Assembly (NCBI RefSeq): GCF_018742245.1
Contig: NZ_CP036132.1
Span: 1,111,001 to 1,175,000 of the forward strand
Direction: 5' to 3'
Length of the DNA stretch: 64,000 nucleotides
Origin: Bacillus mycoides
GTDB taxonomy: Bacteria; Bacillota; Bacilli; Bacillales; Bacillaceae_G
Both the position numbers and the translations under genes were made by a program. Of the stretch, positions 8,598-17,448 are shown one piece after another; the first letter of the stretch is position 1, and every line of letters starts with the position of its first letter. A model generated the notes under the pieces. The model was not told the origin of the DNA. It searched no databases and worked only from the letters and a program-made list of their open reading frames with translations.

Positions 8598-9500
8598 ATG
8601 GAAAGCTATGAAACACAAGTTCAAAGGTCAATTGATTATATTGAGGAAGATGTAATGGAAAAACAAACGCTGCGTAATTTAGCGCGGATTGCAGGTTTTT
8701 CTGAGTCGCATTTTCATCGTGTATTCCAGGCGTTAGTAGGTGATACGGTAATGGAGTATGTTCGAAAGAGGAGGTTAGCCCGGGCAGCTTATCAACTTTC
8801 TCATACGGATGAAAAAGTTATTGATATCGCATTTGAGCATGGCTTTCAATCTCACGAAACGTTCACGAGAGCCTTTAAAAAATTATTTCAAATGACACCG
8901 AGTGAATATCGAAAACAAGAAATTGAAACACCGATGTATTATAGAGTGAATGTAAAACAAAGAAAATTAAATCCGTATTTAGGGGGCATACAAATGGAAT
9001 ATCGTATTGTAAATAAACCAGAATTTTTAATGGCGGGTTATGAACTGAAGACGACGAGTAAAGAAGGAAAAAATCATCAAGACATTCCAGCATTTTGGCA
9101 AGAATATTTACAAAAAGATCTTGGAACGACAATTCCGAATCGTAAAGATACGAGCCAATGGGTAGAACTTGGATTATGTACTGATTTTAATTTAGAAACA
9201 GGGGACTTCACTTATATTATTGGAATGGAAGTTACAGACTTTGAAAATGTACCGAGTGCAATTGCAAAGCGTACATTCCCATCCGCAACGTATGCAGTAT
9301 TTACAACACCAAAAGTTCCTCATGAAGAAATGGTAGCGTCTATTCATCAAACGTGGAATGCAGTATTCTCAGAATGGTTCCCGCATTCAGGATACGAACA
9401 TTGCGGAGTTACAGAGTTTGAACAATACGATGAGCGTTGCCATGCAGATAAGAGTGAGTTCGCTCAAGTTGAGCTTTGGATACCGGTGAAGAAGAAATAA
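8598..9500 (+). CDS. AraC-family regulator with GyrI-like effector domain
   Basis: The product is 300 residues. Residues ~8-105 are the two helix-turn-helix AraC DNA-binding domain (LARIAGFSESHFHRVFQ and DIAFEHGFQSHETFTRAFKK). Residues ~125-298 are a GyrI/BmrR-type small-molecule binding domain (FLMAGYEL ... FAQVELWIPV). This Rob-like order, DNA-binding domain first, is typical of activators answering hydrophobic compounds. ATG 8598 follows AAGGCGGGTG. The gene starts between two divergent units. Confidence 0.9.
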   Translation: MESYETQVQRSIDYIEEDVMEKQTLRNLARIAGFSESHFHRVFQALVGDTVMEYVRKRRLARAAYQLSHTDEKVIDIAFEHGFQSHETFTRAFKKLFQMTPSEYRKQEIETPMYYRVNVKQRKLNPYLGGIQMEYRIVNKPEFLMAGYELKTTSKEGKNHQDIPAFWQEYLQKDLGTTIPNRKDTSQWVELGLCTDFNLETGDFTYIIGMEVTDFENVPSAIAKRTFPSATYAVFTTPKVPHEEMVASIHQTWNAVFSEWFPHSGYEHCGVTEFEQYDERCHADKSEFAQVELWIPVKKK

Positions 9501-9507
9501 TAGATTA

Positions 9508-9542
9508 AGAGCGAGTCATTGAGAGATGGTTCGCTTTTTTAT
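9508..9542 (+). terminator. Weak terminator-like hairpin
   Basis: AGCGA and TCGCT arms surround an imperfect stem and are followed by TTTTTT, just after the AraC gene. Confidence 0.5.
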
Positions 9543-9559
9543 AAGGGGGAAATGGAAAG

Positions 9560-9925
9560 ATGTTCAAAAAACTAGAATGTGTATCTATACATACGAAGGA
9601 TATAGAAAAGTCGGTTTCTTTTTATGAAGAAATGGGAATGAAGCAAAACTGGATTATAGAAAGAGAACTAGAAGAAAGGGGTATTTGGACGTTAATAGGA
9701 TTAAAGTTTCCAGATGAAAAAAGTTCCGAGCTAGTAATAAGTAATCATCCGGATATTAATTTTATGGAAGTCGAAGTATTAGTAGAAGATGTACAACAAA
9801 CGTATGAAAGTTTAAAAGATAATAAAGATGTAAAATGGATTCGCGAACCATTTCCAACAGAATCAGGACATGTTGCGGTAATGGAAGCACCTGATGAGAA
9901 TGTGTTTGTGTTAGTGGGAAAATAG
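9560..9925 (+). CDS. VOC/glyoxalase-fold protein
   Basis: The product is 121 residues, with GGGGGAAATGGAAAG upstream. It has the beta-alpha-beta-beta-beta pattern of a vicinal oxygen chelate domain: an N-terminal SIHTKDIEKSVSFYEEMGM unit and a C-terminal unit ending in APDENVFVLVG, where a glutamate ligand would sit. The family includes dioxygenases, resistance proteins and glyoxalases; the substrate is unknown. It is followed closely by the gene at 9939, probably the same transcript. Confidence 0.82.
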   Translation: MFKKLECVSIHTKDIEKSVSFYEEMGMKQNWIIERELEERGIWTLIGLKFPDEKSSELVISNHPDINFMEVEVLVEDVQQTYESLKDNKDVKWIREPFPTESGHVAVMEAPDENVFVLVGK

Positions 9926-9938
9926 GAGAGAGGACATA

Positions 9939-10286
9939 GTGAGAATTAACGTAGAACTTCGTCAAAAGCTTGAATATTTAAAAGAAGAATTAGAAATACC
10001 ATACCCGTCAGAAGATATAGAAAGAATTGAAGAGGAATATAAGACAGAGTCTTTTGCGGATGATTTTTACAGCTATACGTCATTAATAGATGGAAGTTTG
10101 AGTTATGTTTTTGCCTTGAAAAAAGTTCCAAAGTCTCAAAGAGAGATGTTGTATAAAAGTTTTTTACAAGCGTATCCGGAATATGTATTTTTAGGTAATC
10201 TGGGACAATATGTGGAACTGAATCAACAACTAAGCATATATGAACAAATCCGGAAGTTATTAATGGTAGTCATAGAAGAGTATTAA
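9939..10286 (+). CDS. Unknown small protein
   Basis: The product is 115 residues from GTG 9939, with AGGAGAGAGG ending 6 nt upstream; the gap to the upstream VOC gene is only 13 nt, so they are likely cotranscribed. It is helical and charged with no membrane segment or known motif. It ends at a shared terminator. Confidence 0.72.
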   Translation: MRINVELRQKLEYLKEELEIPYPSEDIERIEEEYKTESFADDFYSYTSLIDGSLSYVFALKKVPKSQREMLYKSFLQAYPEYVFLGNLGQYVELNQQLSIYEQIRKLLMVVIEEY

Positions 10287-10287
10287 A

Positions 10288-10317
10288 GAAAAGGTGCTTT
10301 TGTAAAGCACCTTTTCC
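10288..10317. terminator. Bidirectional terminator
   Basis: AAAAGGTGCTTT and AAAGCACCTTTT form a perfect stem between the convergent genes ending at 10286 and 10317. Confidence 0.88.
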
Positions 10318-12059
10318 TACGAACTAAACGGAAACACAAGTATAATCGTCGTTCCTTTTCCAAGTTCACTATCAATGGAAATCGTTCCGTTATGAGCAAG
10401 AACGAGCTGTTTTGTAATGGCGAGGCCAAGGCCAGTTCCAATGTTGCTTTCTTCTGTATTCGTTCCTCTGTAATATCGCTCGAATAGAAGCCCCTTCGTT
10501 TTATCGTCCATACCTTTTCCATCATCTGAAATAGATAGTGTAAATGAATTTGTATTTTGCGAAAGTTTTACGATTACGTTTGTTGTTTCATTATTATGTT
10601 TTACAGCGTTTGCTAATAAGTTTTCGATAATACGTTGGAACCACTTTTCTTCAATAAAATATTGGATTTTGCTTGAACTTGGCACGAATTCAATGTTTTG
10701 ATTTTTTAGTGTCGGGTTATTAATAAATTGTAATAATACTTTTTGGACGAACTGATTAATTTCAACATTTACGTGTTGTGCAGGAAGAGTATCATTTTTT
10801 AATTGATATGTTAAGCTTAAGTCGTCAATTAATGTAGTCATATATTGAGATTTTTCTTTCATTACATGGCCAAATTGTTGAATGTCTTGATCAGTCCAAT
10901 TATATTGCTTCGATTCTAGTAATAATGCATAGCCGTATATAGAGCTAAGCGGTGTTTTTAAATCGTGTGTGAGACCAGTAATCCATTCTTCACGTGTTTG
11001 CTGCAGTACTTGCCTCATCGCATCATTTTTTTTGAGTGTTATAGAAAGGTGCTCTAGTGAACTAGTAACATCTCTAAATAAGCGAAATGACCATTTTTCT
11101 TTACCGGATCGCCTGAATCGAACTGGTTTTCCTTTTTTACTAACAGGTTCTTCATATTTTCCACCAGCGATATTTTTAAGCCAACGCATCGCGTGTAGTA
11201 ACGGTTTCCCAAACTTATTTCCGTACCAAATAGATAGAATGACTAAATAAACAAAGACGATAAGAAGGATTAATCCGCATCCGATTAGAAACTTCTTAGT
11301 AAATACATCCTCAATTTCGTCATCTGGGTAGTAGCGTTCATTTTTTGCTGTAATGACGAGAAGCTGACCACTATTTGCATCGTAAAAGCTAGACGTGTTT
11401 TCTTTATGATTCCACGGTTCTTTTTCGTTAAGAGCAGTCTGTATTGTTGAAAGTGTTTTTTTCTTTCCAGTTGGATAGGAAAAAACCTCTTCGCCATTAT
11501 GATTAAATATTTGCAGTGTTGCTTTTTCTTTAGAGAGTAACTGTTTTTCTTGTTCCGTTAATGTGAATGAATCTGTAGATACAGAAGGGTGTTCTTTCTG
11601 AATTGTTTTTAATAATGCATTACTTTTTAACATACCGCCGTAAATAACAAGTACGTTCTTTTCTTCTACTTCAATTTCCCAATATGTAAATGTATAAGGG
11701 CTTTCTATATGATTCTGTATATGTGCGAGTAAAGATGTTTTTGTATAAGAAGTTGGGACATCACTTGGTGTATTAAATTGATAGAGGACTTTTCCGTTTT
11801 CTTCTACAATCTGAATCCAATCATTTTTCTCTTTAATTAAATCTTTTACTTCCGTTTTTAACGTAATATCGCCATCCTCTGAAGAGATATATCTTGAAAT
11901 TGTAAAACTATCAGAATCCGGAATATTAGGTTCGTATGAAATGCTAGTGACAAGAAAAATTAAATAAGTGAAAGCAGCGACTACAGCAATAAGTAATGTA
12001 ACTAAAACAAAAACGTGTTGCAGTATAAATTGGATGATAAGCCGTTTATTAAGATTCAT
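10317..12059 (-). CDS. Two-component sensor histidine kinase
   Basis: The product is 580 residues, a membrane-bound kinase. A first membrane span lies near residues 12-35, an external sensor region of ~220 residues follows, and a second span lies near 255-280. The H-box is GLTHDLKTPLSSIYG. The N-box (LLANAVKHNNE), G1 (ISDDGKGMDD) and G2 (GTGLGLAI) motifs of the ATP-binding domain are all present. It lies 9 nt downstream of its response regulator. The sensed signal is unknown. Confidence 0.92.
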   Translation of the reverse strand: MNLNKRLIIQFILQHVFVLVTLLIAVVAAFTYLIFLVTSISYEPNIPDSDSFTISRYISSEDGDITLKTEVKDLIKEKNDWIQIVEENGKVLYQFNTPSDVPTSYTKTSLLAHIQNHIESPYTFTYWEIEVEEKNVLVIYGGMLKSNALLKTIQKEHPSVSTDSFTLTEQEKQLLSKEKATLQIFNHNGEEVFSYPTGKKKTLSTIQTALNEKEPWNHKENTSSFYDANSGQLLVITAKNERYYPDDEIEDVFTKKFLIGCGLILLIVFVYLVILSIWYGNKFGKPLLHAMRWLKNIAGGKYEEPVSKKGKPVRFRRSGKEKWSFRLFRDVTSSLEHLSITLKKNDAMRQVLQQTREEWITGLTHDLKTPLSSIYGYALLLESKQYNWTDQDIQQFGHVMKEKSQYMTTLIDDLSLTYQLKNDTLPAQHVNVEINQFVQKVLLQFINNPTLKNQNIEFVPSSSKIQYFIEEKWFQRIIENLLANAVKHNNETTNVIVKLSQNTNSFTLSISDDGKGMDDKTKGLLFERYYRGTNTEESNIGTGLGLAITKQLVLAHNGTISIDSELGKGTTIILVFPFSS

Positions 12060-12068
12060 ATCGTCACC

Positions 12069-12773
12069 CTACTTTGTAACGAACTTATAGCCAAGTCCAC
12101 GAACCGTTTTGATGTACAATGGATTACTTGGATTTTGTTCAATTTTTTCACGTAGTTTTCGAATGTGAACCATAACAGTATTGTCATCGCTATTATAGGC
12201 TGGTGCTCCCCAAACTTTTTCGTATATTTCTTCTTTCGAAAATACGTAGTTCGGATTCTCGCAAAAGAAGAGTAGTAGTTGAAAGAGTTGAGCGGAACAT
12301 TCGACAACGTTCCCATCTACTGTTAGTTCCGCAGAATGTTGATCAATTTCAAATCTCCCAAATGAAATGGAGTGTGCGTTTTGTTCGTGTGGTACTGTTT
12401 GTTTCATATGTCTTCGAAGTTGTGCTTTCATACGAGCTACGACTTCTAATGGATTAAATGGCTTCGTAATATAATCATCTGCACCGTATGAAAATCCAGA
12501 TATTTTATCTAAATCAGATGCCTTCGCTGATAGGAAGAAAATCGGACAATCTGTTTGTTGGCGAATAATCGGACAAATATCAAAACCAGATTGTCCAGGA
12601 AGCATGACATCTAAAATAATTAAATCGTAATTGTTTTTTTCGGTGAGAGATAAAGCTAATTCAGCTGATGTTGCAGTTGTAATATGAGAAAAACCTTCTT
12701 TTTCAAGAATGGTAGTTAGTAGTTGTAAAATTGCTGTTTCATCATCGATGAGTAATATATTTGCTTGATACAT
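12069..12773 (-). CDS. OmpR-family response regulator
   Basis: The product is 234 residues. The receiver domain (residues 1-115) has the acidic pair near residue 10 (LLIDDE), the phospho-acceptor Asp in IILDVMLPG, and the KP lysine in YITKPFNPLE. A winged-helix DNA-binding domain follows, ending in VRGLGYKF. It is the first gene of the operon with the kinase. Direct TTTAAGG repeats upstream may be its own binding sites. Confidence 0.93.
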   Translation of the reverse strand: MYQANILLIDDETAILQLLTTILEKEGFSHITTATSAELALSLTEKNNYDLIILDVMLPGQSGFDICPIIRQQTDCPIFFLSAKASDLDKISGFSYGADDYITKPFNPLEVVARMKAQLRRHMKQTVPHEQNAHSISFGRFEIDQHSAELTVDGNVVECSAQLFQLLLFFCENPNYVFSKEEIYEKVWGAPAYNSDDNTVMVHIRKLREKIEQNPSNPLYIKTVRGLGYKFVTK

Positions 12774-12830
12774 AAGAATCCCCCTTAATTTCCTCGAATA
12801 TCATATCATCTTTTTGTAACATATGGAATT

Positions 12831-12870
12831 TTTAAGGAAAATTTAAGGTTTTCTTTCACAAAAAATTAAG
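12831..12870. promoter_or_regulatory. Direct repeats, candidate response-regulator binding site
   Basis: TTTAAGG occurs at 12831-12837 and again at 12842-12848, 11 bp apart, and a related ATTAAG occurs at 12865-12870, another two helical turns on. OmpR-family proteins typically bind direct repeats with about 11 bp spacing. The site lies between the divergent regulator and CPBP genes and could control both. Confidence 0.4.
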
Positions 12871-12907
12871 AATCAAATGATATGATAAAAGTAACATAGG
12901 GGAGGAG

Positions 12908-13762
12908 ATGAGTGTGAATCCGTTTCAAATGATGCGAGCTAGATATTTTTTAATTGTATTTGCACTATTAATTTTAGTAGCGAGAAGTAGTGGGGAATTG
13001 TTAGAAAGTACATTTCATATACAAAATTCTTCTTTTATAAATATACTTATATTTTATATCCTTCCGATTGCATGGATTTTTTATGAGTATAGAAAGCACC
13101 GTGTTTCATTTTCATTATTTGTTAATAAAAATGAAACATTTAACTTGGTGCAAGTTTTGTACATCGCGATTATGCTTTGTATGTTTAGTTACGGCTATCT
13201 TATTTTGTACATGTACAGCTTTGCATGGATTACACCAGATTTTATTATGAATGCCTTGCATGAACCGATTATAGATAGTACCGGGGGATATGTATATCAA
13301 TTTATTATGGTTGTATTTATCGCGCCTATTATTGGGGAATTTGTTTTTCGTGGATTTTTACTTCAGCGCTTTGCTGCAAAATGGGGTACTAGTATAGCAA
13401 TGGTCGTTGTAGCACTTTTATTTGCGTGCTTACATGTTGATTTCCTTGGCGCATTCGTGTTTAGCATCGTACTATCCATTGTATATATTCGTACGAAAAG
13501 CTTACTCATGCCAATTGCTATTCATATGTTAAACAATGCGTTTGTACTTACTTCTTCTTTTCTAGTAAGCAGAGAAAAGATAATGAGTTTTGCCGATTTT
13601 TCGAACTATACGACATTCTTTCCAGGATTAATTATTTTTATGGCAGGGTTAAACTTAGTACTCATCTTTTTATTTGTTAACCGCAAATACTGGAGTAAAG
13701 AAGTGCCTGTTATATATGCAGAGCAGGTAAAGAGTTTTGCAGATGTAGTGGGAGATAAATGA
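12908..13762 (+). CDS. CPBP-family intramembrane protease homologue
   Basis: The product is 284 residues with about eight membrane segments. The CPBP/Abi core is present: motif 1 reads IIGEFVFRGF, motif 2 ALLFACLHVDF and motif 3 IAIHMLNN. The usual EExxxR of motif 1 is here GExxxR, with the first glutamate replaced by glycine while both downstream histidines remain. In related enzymes (Rce1) the glutamates help activate water, so activity is uncertain. The start may be ATG 12908 or GTG 12914, which is better spaced from GGGGAGGAG. It is divergent from a two-component system, which may regulate it. Confidence 0.85.
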   Translation: MSVNPFQMMRARYFLIVFALLILVARSSGELLESTFHIQNSSFINILIFYILPIAWIFYEYRKHRVSFSLFVNKNETFNLVQVLYIAIMLCMFSYGYLILYMYSFAWITPDFIMNALHEPIIDSTGGYVYQFIMVVFIAPIIGEFVFRGFLLQRFAAKWGTSIAMVVVALLFACLHVDFLGAFVFSIVLSIVYIRTKSLLMPIAIHMLNNAFVLTSSFLVSREKIMSFADFSNYTTFFPGLIIFMAGLNLVLIFLFVNRKYWSKEVPVIYAEQVKSFADVVGDK

Positions 13763-13787
13763 GATGAAGAAGACGTTTTAGAAAATA

Positions 13788-14120
13788 TTGAAAGATATTA
13801 TAGATGCTACGTCTATTACTGATATGTGTGATAAAAGCTTTTGTAATTGGATTCAACCTGTAGTAGATACGATTGTGTTTCCAGAGTATTACTTATTTTC
13901 TAGTACTCATTTAAAAGAAAATATTATTTCTCTTCTTATTGTATTAGGGGTTTTACTAATATTTGGTCTAATTGTAGAAGAAATGATGAAGCGCATCTTC
14001 AGAAAAAATGAAGAGAAGTATATGTGGGTTCATAAAATATTCGTGAAAGTAATAGTGGCTTTCCTTTTGTTTTATAGTATGAAAACAATCATTTACTTTA
14101 TAGCTTTGAAACATCATTAA
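13788..14120 (+). CDS. Small membrane protein with a probable nonsense codon near its start
   Basis: There are two hydrophobic segments (around residues 37-58 and 83-105) in a 110-residue product. The natural start appears to be ATG 13764, well spaced from GGGAGAT and directly following the upstream gene, but that frame reads MKKTF then TAG at 13779-13781. The frame continues without shift into this ORF, whose first usable codon is TTG 13788 with no good ribosome site. Either expression is lost, it restarts at TTG, or the amber is read through. The function is unknown. Confidence 0.55.
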   Translation: MKDIIDATSITDMCDKSFCNWIQPVVDTIVFPEYYLFSSTHLKENIISLLIVLGVLLIFGLIVEEMMKRIFRKNEEKYMWVHKIFVKVIVAFLLFYSMKTIIYFIALKHH

Positions 14121-14151
14121 TTCGAAATTTGAAAGGGATGTATAAAATTAT

Positions 14152-14451
14152 ATGAATGAAACGATATCATCAAATAAGTTTTTTTATTTGATTTTACTTA
14201 GCATAGTGCTAATAACGACAGTAAATGTTATTCTCCGCTGGGAGGAAGCCTACTTTTTCATGTATTTAGCGCTCCATTTATTAGGGGTTTTATGTATAAG
14301 TGGTGGCATGGTTACTGAAAAAAAGAGTGACGAAAGTGTTAACTATATGTGTGTGATCGGTCTTGTTTTACTTTTAGCTGTACAAGGTATTATGAAATAT
14401 AGTTCTTTTTCTGTACAAGATTTCAGTTTGTTAATAGATGTACTGCCTTAA
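14152..14451 (+). CDS. Small four-segment membrane protein
   Basis: The product is 99 residues, mostly hydrophobic, with about three to four membrane segments. ATG 14152 follows GAAAGGGATG. It is probably in one transcript with the genes on either side. No family is recognised. Confidence 0.65.
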   Translation: MNETISSNKFFYLILLSIVLITTVNVILRWEEAYFFMYLALHLLGVLCISGGMVTEKKSDESVNYMCVIGLVLLLAVQGIMKYSSFSVQDFSLLIDVLP

Positions 14452-14464
14452 GGGGGGAGTATCT

Positions 14465-14653
14465 ATGTTATCGAAGAAACAAATAGGATATATACTTGTT
14501 TTAGTAGGTTTTTTTACGATTATTATAACGACGCTATTTTTTCAAGACTATGAATATATAAAATATGTAAAAGGCGCCGGTTTAATGTGTTGGTTTGTAA
14601 GTGCTTTTCTTATTCCGGATTATGAACCGAGGAAAGTGTCTAAAAATAGGTGA
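14465..14653 (+). CDS. Small two-segment membrane protein
   Basis: The product is 62 residues from ATG 14465, with AGGGGGGAG 6 nt upstream, preferred over the in-frame ATG 14438 that overlaps the previous gene. It has two hydrophobic segments and a basic tail. It is the last gene before a terminator; the function is unknown. Confidence 0.65.
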   Translation: MLSKKQIGYILVLVGFFTIIITTLFFQDYEYIKYVKGAGLMCWFVSAFLIPDYEPRKVSKNR

Positions 14654-14683
14654 AACTCTTCTTGTAATAGAAGAGTTTTTTTA
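14654..14683 (+). terminator. Rho-independent terminator
   Basis: AACTCTTCT and AGAAGAGTT form a stem followed by TTTTTTT. Confidence 0.88.
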
Positions 14684-14787
14684 TGTAAATTGAACGGGCT
14701 AGAACAATTCTCACGATTAGCTTGTTCTAATTTTGAAAGTATGAACTTACAATAATAATAGACAGGCAGCATAGAGGAGGGAATAAC

Positions 14788-16053
14788 GTGAGGAAAGTTA
14801 TTGGGTGGTCGCTTTTTTTGTACGTTGGGTTTGCGTTATTTATATATTGGTATTTATTTGGATGGAATCATGAACTCATTCCGGAGATGTATAAAGGAAC
14901 GAGTGCAGATCCAGAAACTTTTATGAATGCGAAAGAGCTTACGCTAAGCCAAGATTATTCGCGCGTGAAAAATTTACTGTATTTTTTAGCGACGCCTCTT
15001 GAATGGATTATTTTATTATTTGTACTCGTGCTCGGTATTTCAAAAAAGTTTGAGAAATGGTCAAAGGAAACGACTAAAATAAGTGTCTTACAAGTTGCGA
15101 TTTATTTCTTTTATTTATCACTACTGACAACAATTCTTGCATTACCGATGCAATGGATCGGGCGTAAAGTGTCCGTTGATTACGGCATTTCCACGCAAAG
15201 TACACAAAGCTGGATAAAAGATCACGTTATCGATTTTTGGGTGAATTATGCGACTATGTTACTCATTGTTACAGTTCTTTTATGGCTTATCCGTAAATTC
15301 CCGAAGAGATGGTGGTTAGCAGGATGGGCGCTCTCTGTACCATTTACAATCTTTTTAACGTTCGTGCAACCTGTTATTATTGATCCACTTTATAACGATT
15401 TCTCGACGCTGAAAAATAAAGAGTTAGAAACGAAAATTTTAGCGATGGCAGACAAAGCTGACATTCCTGCTAAACATGTATATGAAGTAAATATGTCGAA
15501 AAAAACGAATTCGTTAAATGCATATGTAACAGGAATTGGTCTTAACTCGCGTATTGTAATGTGGGATACAACGCTTAAGCAATTAAAAGATAAAGAGATT
15601 TTATTTATAATGGCCCATGAAATGGGACATTATGTTATGAAACATATATATTGGGGCGTTGCTAGTTATGTCTTGTTATCGTTTGTAGGTATGTATTTAA
15701 TTAGTCGTATTTTAAATATGTGTATTCGAAAATGGGGAGATACGCTGCAAATTTCAAAAGTGGCATGTTTCTCAATTTTACCTTTGTTTTTCTTAATTTC
15801 CTCGTTATTATCTTTTGCATCACAGCCAGCAACAAACTATGTTTCACGTATAGAAGAACGCGCGGCAGATCAATATGCTTTAGATATGACGAAAGATGGG
15901 AAATCAGGTGTGAAAACATTTCAATACTTATCAAAAACAAGTTTAAGCCAAGTAAATCCGCCTGCGTTAGTGAAATTTTTCTTATACACACATCCACCAA
16001 TTTTCGAAAGAATTCATACGTTTGAACAATATGAAAAACAGAAGAAGCAGTAG
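14788..16053 (+). CDS. M48-family (Ste24-like) membrane metalloprotease
   Basis: The product is 421 residues from GTG 14788, with GGAGGG upstream. Several membrane spans precede a cytoplasmic catalytic region. The zinc motif is IMAHEMGHYV, and the third ligand is in the conserved EERAADQYA segment. The substrate-groove motif NSLNAYVTGIG of CAAX-protease-like M48A enzymes is present, as is the family's N-terminal extension. Bacterial members act in membrane protein quality control; the substrates here are unknown. It is monocistronic. Confidence 0.92.
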   Translation: MRKVIGWSLFLYVGFALFIYWYLFGWNHELIPEMYKGTSADPETFMNAKELTLSQDYSRVKNLLYFLATPLEWIILLFVLVLGISKKFEKWSKETTKISVLQVAIYFFYLSLLTTILALPMQWIGRKVSVDYGISTQSTQSWIKDHVIDFWVNYATMLLIVTVLLWLIRKFPKRWWLAGWALSVPFTIFLTFVQPVIIDPLYNDFSTLKNKELETKILAMADKADIPAKHVYEVNMSKKTNSLNAYVTGIGLNSRIVMWDTTLKQLKDKEILFIMAHEMGHYVMKHIYWGVASYVLLSFVGMYLISRILNMCIRKWGDTLQISKVACFSILPLFFLISSLLSFASQPATNYVSRIEERAADQYALDMTKDGKSGVKTFQYLSKTSLSQVNPPALVKFFLYTHPPIFERIHTFEQYEKQKKQ

Positions 16054-16074
16054 GATACTGCTTCTTTTTATTGT
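16043..16074 (+). terminator. Rho-independent terminator
   Basis: GAAGCAGTA and TACTGCTTC form a stem followed by TTTTTATT, overlapping the end of the protease gene. Confidence 0.85.
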
Positions 16075-16149
16075 GGAGTATTCGAATTTTGGGAAATTAT
16101 AGTGTATAATATATGGAATATTCAGTTAAATATTTAGGAGGTTAATAGT

Positions 16150-17046
16150 TTGTTTCATTCAAAATCAATGCCAGCTATAAAAATGATTCTTTCGATGTCT
16201 ATTTTCGGATCGATTGGATTTTTTTCTGTACAAACTGGTTTACCGTCTTTTGAATTAGTATTTGTTCGTTGTATTTGTGCGACTTTATTTTTAGCATTAT
16301 GTTGGTTCGTAACAGGGCAATACAAAAGTGAGAAATGGAACAAAAAAGAAACCATACAAATATTAGCTTGTGGTGTATTTCTCGTTTTTAACTGGGTCTT
16401 TTTATTTAAAGCATTTGAAGTAATGTCGATTACAATTGCGATTTCTGTCTATCATCTTGCTCCAATCATCGTATTAATGATTGGCAGTATCGTATTTAAA
16501 GAGAGGCTAACAGTATTTGCGGTTATATCGATCGTTATTTGTTTTATCGGTACAGTTTTAGTAGCTGGTGTAGATGGAAGTGTGTCGTTAGAAAAGCTAA
16601 TGTCATCTGGCATGGTGTGGGCACTTCTTGCAGCTTTATTTTATGCTTTTACAACGTTGCTAGGAAAAGGAATTAAGCATACGAGTGCATATGCGATGAC
16701 ATTTGTACAAACATTTTTAGGTATATTTTTATTATTACCATTTATAGATTTCGGGAAATTTCAAGGATTAACAGAGATGAACTGGATGATGATCACAGCG
16801 ACAGGTCTTATACATACTGGGTTTGTATATTATTTATTTTTTGACAGTCTAAGAGATTTATCGACGAGATTAATTTCGGTATTAGTGTTTTTAGATCCTG
16901 CGGTTGCAATACTATTAGATACAGTCTTTACCGGATTTAGACCGACTAGTATGCAAGTAGTGGGGATTATCCTTATATTTGTAGGAATGGCACTTACTTT
17001 CTGGAAGCCGAGGGATGAAAGAGTGAAAGTGTACTCAGAAGCATAA
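16150..17046 (+). CDS. EamA/DMT-family transporter
   Basis: The product is 298 residues from TTG 16150, with AGGAGGT 8 nt upstream. Ten hydrophobic segments are arranged as two EamA repeats, the second beginning near GMVWALLAALFYAFTT and ending with ILIFVGMAL. It is a drug/metabolite transporter superfamily member, probably exporting a small metabolite; the substrate cannot be told. A TATAAT about 40 nt upstream is a likely -10. Confidence 0.9.
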   Translation: MFHSKSMPAIKMILSMSIFGSIGFFSVQTGLPSFELVFVRCICATLFLALCWFVTGQYKSEKWNKKETIQILACGVFLVFNWVFLFKAFEVMSITIAISVYHLAPIIVLMIGSIVFKERLTVFAVISIVICFIGTVLVAGVDGSVSLEKLMSSGMVWALLAALFYAFTTLLGKGIKHTSAYAMTFVQTFLGIFLLLPFIDFGKFQGLTEMNWMMITATGLIHTGFVYYLFFDSLRDLSTRLISVLVFLDPAVAILLDTVFTGFRPTSMQVVGIILIFVGMALTFWKPRDERVKVYSEA

Positions 17047-17102
17047 TATTTACCGGGATTAAAAGTAGCTACGTCATTAACGTTAATAGGTGGAATGTTT
17101 TT

Positions 17103-17138
17103 TAGTGCAAATGGACAATATTTGCACTTTTTTTGTCT
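17103..17138 (+). terminator. Rho-independent terminator
   Basis: AGTGCAAAT and ATTTGCACT form a stem followed by a run of seven T residues, 60 nt after the transporter gene. Confidence 0.85.
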
Positions 17139-17448
17139 GAAAAATGAAGTTTTTATAAGCAAAGGATTTAATGAAAATCTTATAGAATATTGTTAGTGTA
17201 CAACATTGTAAATCCTTTGAAACTGAAGAAGGATTTACAGAGTGTACGTCATAATAATTTGTCTATGATTCGGTATACCAATTGAAATGAGAACGAATTT
17301 GCTTTCCTTTAGTAGTAATCTTCAAAATAATAGATGTTAAAAATGAATGTATTACATGAGATTTGCAAATACAGCATATGTAATATGGAAAAAGAATGTA
17401 GTCTATTATTTTCCATTTTAATGAAATGGAAATGAAGGAGAGAGGGCA
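17139..17448. other. Intergenic region ahead of the SLH genes
   Basis: The sequence is AT-rich and no open frame or clear palindrome was found. It must hold the promoter of the first SLH gene; the ribosome site GAAGGAGAGAGG is at 17434-17445. Confidence 0.5.
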
